The notes beneath the pieces are model-generated. The model was not told where the DNA came from, searched no databases, and saw only the letters and a program-made list of their open reading frames with translations. A stretch of DNA of 28,894 nt from Bacteroidetes bacterium UBA2364 (lineage in GTDB: Bacteria; Bacteroidota; Rhodothermia; Rhodothermales; UBA2364), in assembly GCA_002344075.1 (NCBI GenBank), contig DDTM01000087.1:1-28894 (forward strand), in the 5' to 3' direction. A program made the translations under genes and the position numbers. Positions 16,212 through 23,539 of this stretch are shown in pieces. Numbering within the stretch: position 1 is the first letter of the stretch; each line of letters begins with the position of its first letter.

Positions 16212-16610
16212 ATGGCAAAACCGGATTTAGTGGGGCTGGTGGTGCAAGATATGGCCCAGGCCCTGAAGTTTTATCGCTTGATCGGGCTAGAAATTTCGAC
16301 GGAAATGGACGCCGAAGACCATGTAGAATTTCGTACAGAAGGTGGATTTCGTCTTACATGGGATACAGTGGACTTGGTGAAGCGGTTTCATCCTCATTGG
16401 AAGCCCGCCGAAGGGCATCGGATGGGCTTGGCTTTTTTGTGTGAAGACCCTGAAGAAGTGGACCGCTTATATTCTCGAATTACAGACGCTGGATACGTGG
16501 GCGTAAGACCTCCTTGGGCCGCTTTCTGGGGGCAACGGTATGCCATAGTGCAAGACGCTGACGGTAATTTGGTGGATTTATTCGCGTGGATGAATACCCC
16601 TGAGCCTTAA
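16212..16610 (+). CDS. VOC family (glyoxalase/bleomycin-resistance fold) protein
   Basis: A 132-residue protein of the vicinal oxygen chelate superfamily. It begins with the typical VQDMAQALKFYRLIGLEI strand-helix unit (11-28) and ends with WGQRYAIVQDADGNLVDLFA (106-125), which closes the second half of the fold. Such proteins are glyoxalases, dioxygenases or small-molecule binding proteins; the substrate cannot be told here. There is no signal peptide, so unlike its two upstream partners it should be cytoplasmic. It starts 5 bases after the RidA-lipoprotein stop and ends the operon; a strong terminator follows. Confidence 0.88.
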   Translation: MAKPDLVGLVVQDMAQALKFYRLIGLEISTEMDAEDHVEFRTEGGFRLTWDTVDLVKRFHPHWKPAEGHRMGLAFLCEDPEEVDRLYSRITDAGYVGVRPPWAAFWGQRYAIVQDADGNLVDLFAWMNTPEP

Positions 16611-16646
16611 AATGGTCATTTTATCCAATAATAAAACAGTCACCAC

Positions 16647-16689
16647 AAAAAACGTCTCCAGAGGGATCGTATCTCCAGAGACGTTTTTT
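16647..16689. terminator. strong bidirectional intrinsic terminator
   Basis: A perfect 12-base inverted repeat, AAAAAACGTCTC at 16647-16658 and GAGACGTTTTTT at 16678-16689, gives a GC-rich hairpin with an A run on one side and a T run on the other. It lies between the convergent ends of the VOC gene (plus, ends 16610) and the large secreted protein gene (minus, ends 16705), and can stop both transcripts. Part of the loop (GAG/CTC) may extend the stem. Confidence 0.9.
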
Positions 16690-16704
16690 GTAGGATCGGA
16701 ATTT

Positions 16705-19245
16705 CTATTTCTCTACCTCGATCACCATTAAAGGGGTATTACCCGGTATGCTTACGCCGGGTGGAACCGTTAGGGTCCAACGGAGCAAAATCATATAAAC
16801 CACTGGTTGAGAAAGGTTTTCGTTTTGTAGGGGAAGATCGAACTTGGGTACTCCGGAACTGGCTAACAACGTAGCATTCGTAATATTCATTTTCCAATAC
16901 GCGTCTTTGTTCCCTATGCCACTATTCAATTTCCGAAGTTCATAACCTGTAAAGCGCACTACATTTTTACCCTCAGCCGCAACCCATGTATCGCTTTGTT
17001 TGGTATAAGGGTACTTTTCTTCGTTTGCTACAGATAACTTGTCATAATCTAACTGGACTTCTATTGGAACCGATTTTGTGATACGAAGATTAGACGGAGC
17101 ACGAAGTTTTACGTACCGTGCCGTAGCCCAAGCTTGGTGTACTTCGTTGGCGATGAGCGAAAACCCCGGCGTTTTGATGGTTCCAGATTGATGATACCGG
17201 ATATGAGGGTTGAAGGACAATCGGAGTAAAGGTCCCATTTTCCGACCTTTATGCTCCAAATTCATCAGCGGAAGGGCAATGTCTAATTGAGTTGGTGTAT
17301 CTGGTTCCAGTAATTGGCCATTTACCGTGTCCAAAAAATAAGCCATATCGCCATGCGTAACCTTTTTTCGATCGAACCCATCGGCTTTATCATTAAAATC
17401 AGCACGGATCATACCAAGGTTGATATAGGGCTTGGTGAGTTCTGGTTTGATACGGATTTGAAGAAAGTACGACTTGTGCGGCCTCAAGTCGAATGTGAAA
17501 TACGGGATTCGGCTGTTCGGTGGATTGGTTCTGAGGGCATAACCCAAATCTGTACCGAGTGGGCTACGCAAGTTGATGATTCCAAAGTGGAAATTTCGAC
17601 TCTCGCCAGAGCCACGAACTTCAAGATTGCTTAATAGGGTTTTCTGCGTATAATCGCTTCGAAGTCCGGGGGTATGGGCAGATGTTTGAGCCGACTTATT
17701 CAGAAAAAGGGCCACTTCTAATTGTTCCAATATTTTCTTTGGAGGGATATTAACCTGAGTGGCCCAACTATCGAGTAGTGCTTTTGGGAGGGAAAACTTT
17801 ACTTCTTGTATGGTTGGTTCTGCCGAGATGACCTTCGATTCATTGATAGATTGCATAAATGCATTATTTTCGAGGTACCACCATTTCGAGAATCCTTTTT
17901 GTTGGTCACGCTGGCTGGGAATCCAATTGATCTCGCCCAACTGCTTGGTTATGATTTCATGCAAGGTCTTATCCGAAGCATTATTAGCGCGAACTCGACT
18001 GGGGGTATATTGATAAATTTGGGTTCCCCATGCGGTTTCATCATAGCATTCACCGATATAACAGGGTCTTTCAGATGCTTGGTGGGTCGCACTCAGTTGT
18101 GCAAAAAGTAGTACAGGCGGTCTGGGCGCTTTTATTGCATAGAAATTAAAATAGGTTTCTTCTGCATGATAGCCTGTTGACTCGCCCGCGCCCCTGATGG
18201 TTTCTCGGAGTTTTACTTCAGCAGATGCCAAGTATCGTTCTGCCATTAGTTCTACCATTTTTCCGGCCATATCCGCACCAAGTTTTTTTCCAAAAGCGTC
18301 TGTTCTTATTTCACCCAGTCCTTGAATATGTTTTAGGTCTTCGTCTATCACATCCAGTGAGGTTTCAAGGAGCGATTCTCCCGTTTTATCCGCGAGTTGT
18401 ACCACAAACATGGCTTTTGCAGATTCGTCGTCTGGATAGAATTCTTGGTACAACTCTTTCATCTCGTACAAGAAGAGGAAAGGGGCCGCTCCACCAGAGG
18501 TAAAGGCCAAGCCTGCTGATACGGCTGCTTTGATTTTGATTCCTTTCTTAATCCAACCAATAACGTCGCTTGTTGCTACGTCATACCAAACTGGAGAGTA
18601 AATCCGTAGAAATTCAAGGCGATTTATCGTCTGATCTTTCTTTAAGCTGAATGTTTCAGTCATGAATTGGCGTTCTTTTACATCTAAATAGGCAAATAAT
18701 TTTCTATTGGTATTTGCTTCTCCAAGTAGAGGAACTTTGTGGCTTGAGGATAAGGGAACATCAAAATACAGAATCGTATTATCACCCTCATAAACGGGCA
18801 GCACCTTTAGGTTGAATGTATGTGTGTCGAAGAGGCCACTTCCCATTAATGTGGCGGTAAAATCTATCCCCCAAGGTGCAAAAGTTGCTCCATATGCTTC
18901 TATAAGGGTGGTATTGGCGGAAAAACTTTGCTGTAGCCCGATAGGTTTGCCATTTATTTCTTCTAAGTCCTGAAATTCTATATCTGTTTCTGGCTTAGAC
19001 TTGCTAATTTGCATGGCTTCATTCAAAAAAGCAATTCCTTTTCGGTATGCTTCGGTGGAGTCTCGTCCATTTTTTGACACAGACATTTGATAATAGAAGT
19101 AGCAACGCGCTTTCCAGAAGGGTGCTCGCCAACTTGTGCTGAAATTAAAATTGGGCTTAGAGCAGGAAGTACTGTTTGGGAGAGTCTGTGATGACACGGG
19201 AATACACAAGCATAATCCCATAACCCCGATGATGAACTTTTTCAT
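16705..19245 (-). CDS. large secreted protein of unknown function
   Basis: An 846-residue protein I do not recognise. I start it at the ATG at 19243-19245: it begins MKKFIIGVMGLCLCIPVSSQ, a signal peptide with cleavage near residue 20. A full GGAGG lies at 19255-19259, 9 bases before this ATG, one of the few Shine-Dalgarno sequences in the window. The mature protein is mixed: a helical part with a glycine-rich, fairly hydrophobic segment at about 235-265, a Cys pair in ERPCYIGECYDE, and a long C-terminal half rich in short beta-strand-like patterns. No repeats, catalytic motif or type IX tail are visible. It stands alone on its strand, bounded by the bidirectional terminator. It could be an outer-membrane or cell-surface protein, but that is only inferred from the signal. 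Confidence 0.78.
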   Translation of the reverse strand: MKKFIIGVMGLCLCIPVSSQTLPNSTSCSKPNFNFSTSWRAPFWKARCYFYYQMSVSKNGRDSTEAYRKGIAFLNEAMQISKSKPETDIEFQDLEEINGKPIGLQQSFSANTTLIEAYGATFAPWGIDFTATLMGSGLFDTHTFNLKVLPVYEGDNTILYFDVPLSSSHKVPLLGEANTNRKLFAYLDVKERQFMTETFSLKKDQTINRLEFLRIYSPVWYDVATSDVIGWIKKGIKIKAAVSAGLAFTSGGAAPFLFLYEMKELYQEFYPDDESAKAMFVVQLADKTGESLLETSLDVIDEDLKHIQGLGEIRTDAFGKKLGADMAGKMVELMAERYLASAEVKLRETIRGAGESTGYHAEETYFNFYAIKAPRPPVLLFAQLSATHQASERPCYIGECYDETAWGTQIYQYTPSRVRANNASDKTLHEIITKQLGEINWIPSQRDQQKGFSKWWYLENNAFMQSINESKVISAEPTIQEVKFSLPKALLDSWATQVNIPPKKILEQLEVALFLNKSAQTSAHTPGLRSDYTQKTLLSNLEVRGSGESRNFHFGIINLRSPLGTDLGYALRTNPPNSRIPYFTFDLRPHKSYFLQIRIKPELTKPYINLGMIRADFNDKADGFDRKKVTHGDMAYFLDTVNGQLLEPDTPTQLDIALPLMNLEHKGRKMGPLLRLSFNPHIRYHQSGTIKTPGFSLIANEVHQAWATARYVKLRAPSNLRITKSVPIEVQLDYDKLSVANEEKYPYTKQSDTWVAAEGKNVVRFTGYELRKLNSGIGNKDAYWKMNITNATLLASSGVPKFDLPLQNENLSQPVVYMILLRWTLTVPPGVSIPGNTPLMVIEVEK

Positions 19246-19451
19246 GTCATACAACCTCCAGTCGGATTTAGGTTGGTATAAATATATCCGAAAAATCTGA
19301 AAAAGATGTACACCAAACTCTTATGGTCTTGTGTGATTTTGTGGTAAGGTGGGTGGTACACTTTGCACTTAGGGTAACTGATCGCTCTACAAAGAAGCCA
19401 GATAAAGACTGCTACTGCTATGTTATGATTAGTATCGGGCGTTGTCGTGGA

Positions 19452-19467
19452 AATTGTTTTCACAATT
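19452..19467. repeat. short inverted repeat AATTGT-N4-ACAATT
   Basis: A perfect 6-bp inverted repeat with a 4-base spacer, 3 bases before the degenerate copy of the CCATGATGG-type motif (19471-19487) and about 180 bases before the 19646 start codon. It has the size and form of a dimeric regulator site, but it is AT-rich and could arise by chance. Confidence 0.3.
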
Positions 19468-19581
19468 ATGTATGCCATGATGCGTATGCAACATTGGCAG
19501 TTGGGACTTTTATAAATTTTGCCTACTTTTTTAACCTCCTATGGACTCGTTGGGAAGTGTGATAGAATTCCCGTAGGGTTA

Positions 19582-19759
19582 ATTTGCCATGATGGGTATT
19601 TTGTGTTAACTTTGCATTTCAAAGTACACAAGCACGGACCCAAACATGGAACACCAATCGTCTGAATTTTCCGTAGAAGAGCAACTGAAGGTTATTCGGG
19701 AGACCATGACCCGTACCACCGCTTTCACCGAGATACCTGGATTTGCCATGATGGGTATT
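19582..19759 (+). repeat. 19-base direct repeat, one copy over a promoter and one inside the gene
   Basis: ATTTGCCATGATGGGTATT occurs exactly at 19582-19600 and at 19741-19759, 159 bases apart. The first copy covers the -33 box and spacer of the promoter for the 19646 gene; the second lies 95 bases inside that gene, where it encodes FAMMGI. A third, near copy (TATGCCATGATGCGTAT, 15 of 17 bases the same) is at 19471-19487. The core CCAT-G-ATGG is palindromic. This is compatible with a set of operators, perhaps for the winged-helix protein encoded just downstream. Confidence 0.6.
19583..19614 (+). promoter_or_regulatory. Bacteroidota-type promoter for the membrane protein/regulator pair
   Basis: A -33 box TTTG (19583-19586) and a perfect -7 box TAACTTTG (19607-19614, consensus TAnnTTTG) are separated by 20 bases, within the usual range for Bacteroidota. 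Transcription should begin near 19620, giving a leader of about 25 bases before the ATG at 19646. It is the best promoter match I found. Confidence 0.62.
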
Positions 19760-20281
19760 GGTCTATTGGCGCTTGTGGTGGCTGGATTGTTGGAATACAC
19801 CGGTACTTCGTATATCACTTGGGTGGAAGCATGGGTGCTCACGGCCTTGATTGCCATCCTTTTGGGGGCGTGGGGTATTCACTTAAAAGCCCGAAAAGTG
19901 GAAAAACCACACATTGCACAAACCGCTCGTAAGTTCTGGTTGGGGTTGGCACCCGCTTTTGTGGTAACGGCTTTTCTCACCCTTATGGTTTTGGGTGTGA
20001 CCCCACATAATTATCAGGAAAAATTAAATACATACTGGTTTATCCCATTAGACGTACTCCGAATATTGCCCTCCCTTTGGATGCTCATGTATGGCTTGGC
20101 GATTAGTGCTGCTGGTGCTTATTCCATCAAAGCGGTTTCGCAGATGGGCTTGTCCTTTTTGGGAATTGGCGTGATGACGTTTTTGATCCCTGAAATGAAC
20201 ATCAACCTCATGATGATGATCGGCTTTGGCGGACTTCACCTCATTTTTGGTTGGGTTATTGCAAAAAGATACGGGGGGTAG
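19646..20281 (+). CDS. six-helix integral membrane protein, unknown function
   Basis: A 211-residue protein with a polar 28-residue N-terminus and about six membrane helices (roughly 31-49, 59-78, 97-117, 138-158, 166-181 and 186-205). I see no transporter or enzyme motif. Its gene is followed after 27 bases by a winged-helix regulator, a pairing seen with uncharacterised membrane proteins in several phyla; the regulator probably controls the pair. The promoter at 19583-19614 is strong, and a 19-base stretch of the coding region repeats a stretch of that promoter. The gene is real with good confidence; the function is not known. Confidence 0.82.
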   Translation: MEHQSSEFSVEEQLKVIRETMTRTTAFTEIPGFAMMGIGLLALVVAGLLEYTGTSYITWVEAWVLTALIAILLGAWGIHLKARKVEKPHIAQTARKFWLGLAPAFVVTAFLTLMVLGVTPHNYQEKLNTYWFIPLDVLRILPSLWMLMYGLAISAAGAYSIKAVSQMGLSFLGIGVMTFLIPEMNINLMMMIGFGGLHLIFGWVIAKRYGG

Positions 20282-20308
20282 GGGACTTATCCCGGTAAGT
20301 GAAAAGAT

Positions 20309-20602
20309 ATGTTCAATTTAGACCCGCTTCTCATGGATCGCGTTCGGCTGGGGATCATCAGTGCTTTGGCGGTGAATGAGGAGTTGTCTTTTGTGGTCTT
20401 ACGTGAATTATTGGGAGTGACCGATGGAAACTTGAGCGTACATGCCCGAAAATTGGAAGATGCAGGTTATGTGGTCATTCAGAAACAATTTGAGGGCCGT
20501 AAGCCTAAGTCGAATTATCGCCTCACGGTAATCGGACGTAAAGCCTTTGAGCAGTATCTGGACGAAATGGAGCAGATGATTCGTGAAGTTCGAGGTGGAT
20601 AA
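20309..20602 (+). CDS. small winged-helix DNA-binding transcriptional regulator (HTH_34-like)
   Basis: A 97-residue protein that is a single winged-helix domain. The start LDPLLMDRVRLGIISAL is the usual first helix; FVVLRELLGVTDGNLSVHARKLEDAGYV (28-55) is the helix-turn-helix, and YVVIQKQFEGRKPKSNYRLTVIGRKAF (54-80) is the wing and following helix. It matches the MarR/ArsR-like group typified by Pfam HTH_34, with no effector domain or metal-binding cysteines. It lies 27 bases after the six-helix membrane protein and probably regulates that operon. It ends 8 bases before the convergent ispE stop, without a visible terminator between them. Confidence 0.9.
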   Translation: MFNLDPLLMDRVRLGIISALAVNEELSFVVLRELLGVTDGNLSVHARKLEDAGYVVIQKQFEGRKPKSNYRLTVIGRKAFEQYLDEMEQMIREVRGG

Positions 20603-20610
20603 AAGGGCGA

Positions 20611-21453
20611 TCATGGGGCATCTGTCCATACGTTTATATGATGATCCTCAAAAAGTTTGGTTGCCGAACGGGCATGGCCTGCACGTTCAAAAACGCCAAA
20701 AAAGGCTGCGCCTGAGCCAGAAAGAGAAGTATAAACAGCGTTGGTTTCTTCAAAAAGAGTTGCCACACGGTTGATTTCTGGGAAATGCGATAGAATGGGG
20801 AGCTGAAAATCGTTCACCAATGTTTTTCGCCAGTATTCAGGATCGTTAGTACATACGATTTTGCGCAAATCGGGGCGAGAACGGTTATTGGGTGTTATCA
20901 AACGATAGGCCAACGGGGTAGGAACGGCCACAACTGGCATGGCCACCACCAAATGAAATGGAAAGGTATAGGGCGTTTCGTCTAAATTTATTAGGGGTGT
21001 CAAGATTTCCCCGCGACCAGTTGCATACATCGGCTGTTCGTGGAGAAAAAACGGAACATCAGAACCTAATAAAGCCGCCAATTCGCTCAATTCCGCAGTA
21101 GAAACAGGCAGATTCCAACTTTTTGCAAGTTGCTTGAGCACCGTAGCGGCATCGCTAGAACCCCCACCGAGGCCTGCACCAAAGGGTATGTTCTTTTGCA
21201 AGTGAATCTGACAGCCTTGAACAACCTGAAATCGTTCTTTCAAGATAAGGGCTGCTTTCATACATAAGTTGGTATGATCCATAGGAAGGCGAGGATCCGA
21301 ACAAACCAAAGAAAGGGTGTCGCTGGGCGAAAAAGTAAGTTCATCCGCCCACTTAATGGCCAGAAATACGGTCTCCAGTGCATGAAATCCATCATTTCGT
21401 TTTGAAAGGACATGGAGTCCGAGGTTAATTTTCGCAGGAGCTTGTTTTTTCAT
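20611..21453 (-). CDS. ispE: 4-diphosphocytidyl-2-C-methyl-D-erythritol kinase
   Basis: The ATP-dependent kinase of the MEP (non-mevalonate) isoprenoid pathway; cytoplasmic, GHMP kinase fold. Length 280 residues. PAKINLGLHVLSKRNDGFHALETV (6-29) contains the conserved catalytic Lys (K8). The glycine-rich ATP loop is PFGAGLGGGSSDAATVL (90-106). The catalytic Asp is D132 in LGSDVPFF, and the third GHMP motif LSGSGAAFFGVF lies near 243-254. It stands alone on the minus strand with a promoter-like pair of boxes just upstream. Identification is secure. Confidence 0.96.
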   Translation of the reverse strand: MKKQAPAKINLGLHVLSKRNDGFHALETVFLAIKWADELTFSPSDTLSLVCSDPRLPMDHTNLCMKAALILKERFQVVQGCQIHLQKNIPFGAGLGGGSSDAATVLKQLAKSWNLPVSTAELSELAALLGSDVPFFLHEQPMYATGRGEILTPLINLDETPYTFPFHLVVAMPVVAVPTPLAYRLITPNNRSRPDLRKIVCTNDPEYWRKTLVNDFQLPILSHFPEINRVATLFEETNAVYTSLSGSGAAFFGVFERAGHARSATKLFEDHHINVWTDAP

Positions 21454-21475
21454 GACATCCGAAAAATAAATTAAT

Positions 21476-21504
21476 CAAGGTTAAAGATTGTGTTACAACC
21501 CAAT
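21476..21504 (-). promoter_or_regulatory. candidate ispE promoter
   Basis: On the minus strand, ATTG (21501-21504) is followed after 17 bases by TAACCTTG (21476-21483), one mismatch from the Bacteroidota -7 consensus TAnnTTTG. Transcription would begin about 15-20 bases before the ispE ATG. The -33 box is only a partial match. Confidence 0.4.
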
Positions 21505-21559
21505 GAAAGATTTTACGTCGAAGTTGTGCCCAGTGGTCGGGAAAATCTGTAAGGCGTAT

Positions 21560-21609
21560 AGCTGTAGCATCTGGCCATCCTAAATTACATGCCAAGGCAT
21601 GGAGCCTTG
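21560..21609 (+). promoter_or_regulatory. possible leader element: ops-like sequence and two competing hairpins
   Basis: AGCTGTAGCAT (21560-21570) differs at two of the defined positions from the ops element GGCGGTAGCNT, which recruits RfaH/NusG-type factors to polysaccharide operons in enterobacteria. Just downstream are two perfect 6-bp hairpins that share bases and cannot form together: CATGCC/GGCATG (21588-21601) and CAAGGC/GCCTTG (21593-21609). They lie about 150-200 bases before the exporter gene. Whether this region is transcribed in that leader is not known. Confidence 0.25.
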
Positions 21610-21757
21610 CGAAAAACCGCCATAAATTAACGGTGTACAGATTGCGGAACCTCCTATGTCCGACGTAGTTTATTTAAATACTGTTCCAACTAACCCCACC
21701 AAAACAGCATGATCGGTTGAGACCACGTTCTAACTTTCCTTAAAGTCCACAACGATT

Positions 21758-23533
21758 ATGCTTTTTTCCAAAATGTCTTTTTTCTTTCCCGTTCGGTTTT
21801 CTGTTTCTTTGTTGCTGTTTTTGGGTATTGGGTGTTCTGTATGGGCACAAACAAATCCGGCAACATCATCACCAACGACCTTAGACCAGTTGCTGAAAAC
21901 GCAAAGTCCGTCAGAGCGTGGAAGTTCTGTTGTGGCGCGTTATTTTTATCCGGCAAATCCGGATTTACCGCTTGAAGGCCCTGTGGATGAATCGGAATTT
22001 ATTTGCGGACCTAATGATCTATTTACTATTTCGATTGGTGGCCCGGCACCTCAACAACAATTGATACCCGTTACAGCCGATGGAAACTTACTAATTCCAG
22101 GAATAGACCCTATTCGGGTGGCGGGGAAAACATTGTTGATGGTTAAAAGAGAGGCCGAAGCCTCTTTACGACGAATCATAGGCAACCACCCCATAGAAAT
22201 TGCCCTAAGTCAGCCCCGAAGTTTCTTAATTCCGGTTATTGGTGGGACTCCAGCACCTGGTATGCAGGTGATTTCACCAGTCTTGGCCACTACCCGTGTG
22301 GCGTCGGTGGTCTCAAAAGCAATTAACGGAGAAAACGAGTTACAAAAAAAGCTGAATTATGGCTTTAGGCCCTCCATCCGCACCATCGAAGTCCGGCGCA
22401 AAAATGGCACAATCTTATATCCAGATTTAGCACGCTTTTTTGCAACAGGTAACTTTAACTATAATCCTTTGCTTCAAGAAGGAGATTTAATTTTTATTCC
22501 TTCTTTCGATTTTGTAAACGAAGTTATTAATGTTCAAGGCTTTGTTCCTTATCCGGGAACGTATCCGATCCGTCCGGATGATACGTTGCTGGATCTTCTG
22601 ACGATCGCCTGTGGAAGCAATGGTTTAGGGAAATTGACAGAGGTCCGTCTAACCCGTTTTGGTGAAAATAGCCTCGCCGAGCATCAGGTGTTTAATGTTC
22701 CTGACTTAATAGCGCGGAAAGTGGCCAATCCATCTCTAAAGCCGCGTGATCTCATTTATATCCCCCATCGAAACCGCGATAATGGTTCTGTGTTTGTTGA
22801 TGGGGAGGTGAAGTACCCCGGTCCATACCCAATGTCCAATGAACGAACCACACTACGGGATTTGATTGCCAATGCTGGCGGAATTCGGGAGGGTGCTTAT
22901 GGTAAATCGGCTTATGTGGAACGGGTGAGAAATGCTTCCGAATCTAACTCGCCTTTTGTAATTCCCAATTACATGAATCCACTTACCCGTGAAAATATTG
23001 CGCTGACGGGTGAACGGGGGCGTTTGGCCGATTTAGATTATTCAAGCCGTGTGTTTCTGGAACGGGAACTGATGATCAACCATACACGAATTGCCATTAA
23101 TTTGGAAGAAGCCCTCAAACCAGATGCACCTGATGTCTATCTTTTTGACGGAGATCGGTTATTTGTCGCACGGGATCAGCGCAAAGTGCTGGTCGTTGGT
23201 GAAGTGGTTCAACGGGGTTTGGTGGACTGGCAGCCTCAGCAAGGAGTAGATGCCTATTTAGCCGCTGCGGGTGGACGAGGCCCTCAAGCCACTTTTGTAT
23301 ATGTGATTAAAGCCGGGACCGGGCAACTGGTGGATGGTTATAAAAGCCAAATTGAATCTGGCGATATCGTATTTGTAAACCGTAAGTCTGCGGTTGTAGA
23401 TACACCAGACTTACAAGCACTTCAGTTTCAGCGTAAATCTTCGCAACTTCAACGCATTGCAACACTTGTGACAGCGGTTTCTACTGCAGTTTCTATTACA
23501 GCTACGATTATTTATCTGACCCGAAACAATTAA
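21758..23533 (+). CDS. polysaccharide export protein, Wza-like with SLBB domains
   Basis: A 591-residue exported protein of the outer-membrane polysaccharide export family, forming the channel through which capsule or exopolysaccharide leaves. The signal peptide covers about residues 1-30 (cleavage VWA-Q). The Poly_export domain begins near FICGPNDLFTISIGG (81-95) and runs to about 160. Three SLBB-type units follow: INVQGFVPYPGTYPI (257-271), VFVDGEVKYPGPYPM (345-359) and VLVVGEVVQRGLVDW (477-491), each followed by a short helical ladder. A membrane helix at about 567-587 ends the protein. An in-frame ATG six codons in is a possible alternative start. First gene of the wza-wzz-wzy-wzx run. 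Identification is good at family level. Confidence 0.92.
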   Translation: MLFSKMSFFFPVRFSVSLLLFLGIGCSVWAQTNPATSSPTTLDQLLKTQSPSERGSSVVARYFYPANPDLPLEGPVDESEFICGPNDLFTISIGGPAPQQQLIPVTADGNLLIPGIDPIRVAGKTLLMVKREAEASLRRIIGNHPIEIALSQPRSFLIPVIGGTPAPGMQVISPVLATTRVASVVSKAINGENELQKKLNYGFRPSIRTIEVRRKNGTILYPDLARFFATGNFNYNPLLQEGDLIFIPSFDFVNEVINVQGFVPYPGTYPIRPDDTLLDLLTIACGSNGLGKLTEVRLTRFGENSLAEHQVFNVPDLIARKVANPSLKPRDLIYIPHRNRDNGSVFVDGEVKYPGPYPMSNERTTLRDLIANAGGIREGAYGKSAYVERVRNASESNSPFVIPNYMNPLTRENIALTGERGRLADLDYSSRVFLERELMINHTRIAINLEEALKPDAPDVYLFDGDRLFVARDQRKVLVVGEVVQRGLVDWQPQQGVDAYLAAAGGRGPQATFVYVIKAGTGQLVDGYKSQIESGDIVFVNRKSAVVDTPDLQALQFQRKSSQLQRIATLVTAVSTAVSITATIIYLTRNN

Positions 23534-23539
23534 ATACCC

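Larger units (their letters stand above)
19246..19645. other. 400-base intergenic region between divergent genes
   Basis: This stretch separates the divergently transcribed secreted protein and six-helix membrane protein genes. It holds a GGAGG ribosome site for the minus-strand gene (19255-19259), an inverted repeat at 19452-19467, a near copy (19471-19487) and an exact copy (19582-19600) of a repeated motif, and a good promoter for the plus-strand gene (19583-19614). Two short open frames here, one on each strand, show no recognisable protein. I see no RNA gene. Confidence 0.6.
21454..21757. other. 304-base intergenic region between ispE and the polysaccharide locus
   Basis: This holds the candidate ispE promoter (21476-21504, minus), an ops-like sequence at 21560-21570, and two overlapping hairpins at 21588-21609. 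Near the exporter start there is a TAACTTTC box (21731-21738), one base off the -7 consensus but without a -33 box at the right distance. No protein-coding frame or RNA gene is recognisable. Confidence 0.55.

Noticed and set aside
19242..19478. 78-codon open frame on the minus strand overlapping the secreted-protein start
   Set aside because: Runs through the ribosome site and start of the real gene; no family resemblance.
19323..19562. 79-codon open frame on the plus strand in the intergenic region
   Set aside because: Unnatural composition (many Cys, Trp and aromatic residues), no recognisable domain, and it covers regulatory repeats.
21514..21667. Inverted pair TACGTCG / CGACGTA 140 bases apart
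   Set aside because: Only 7 bases over a long distance; expected by chance at this scale.
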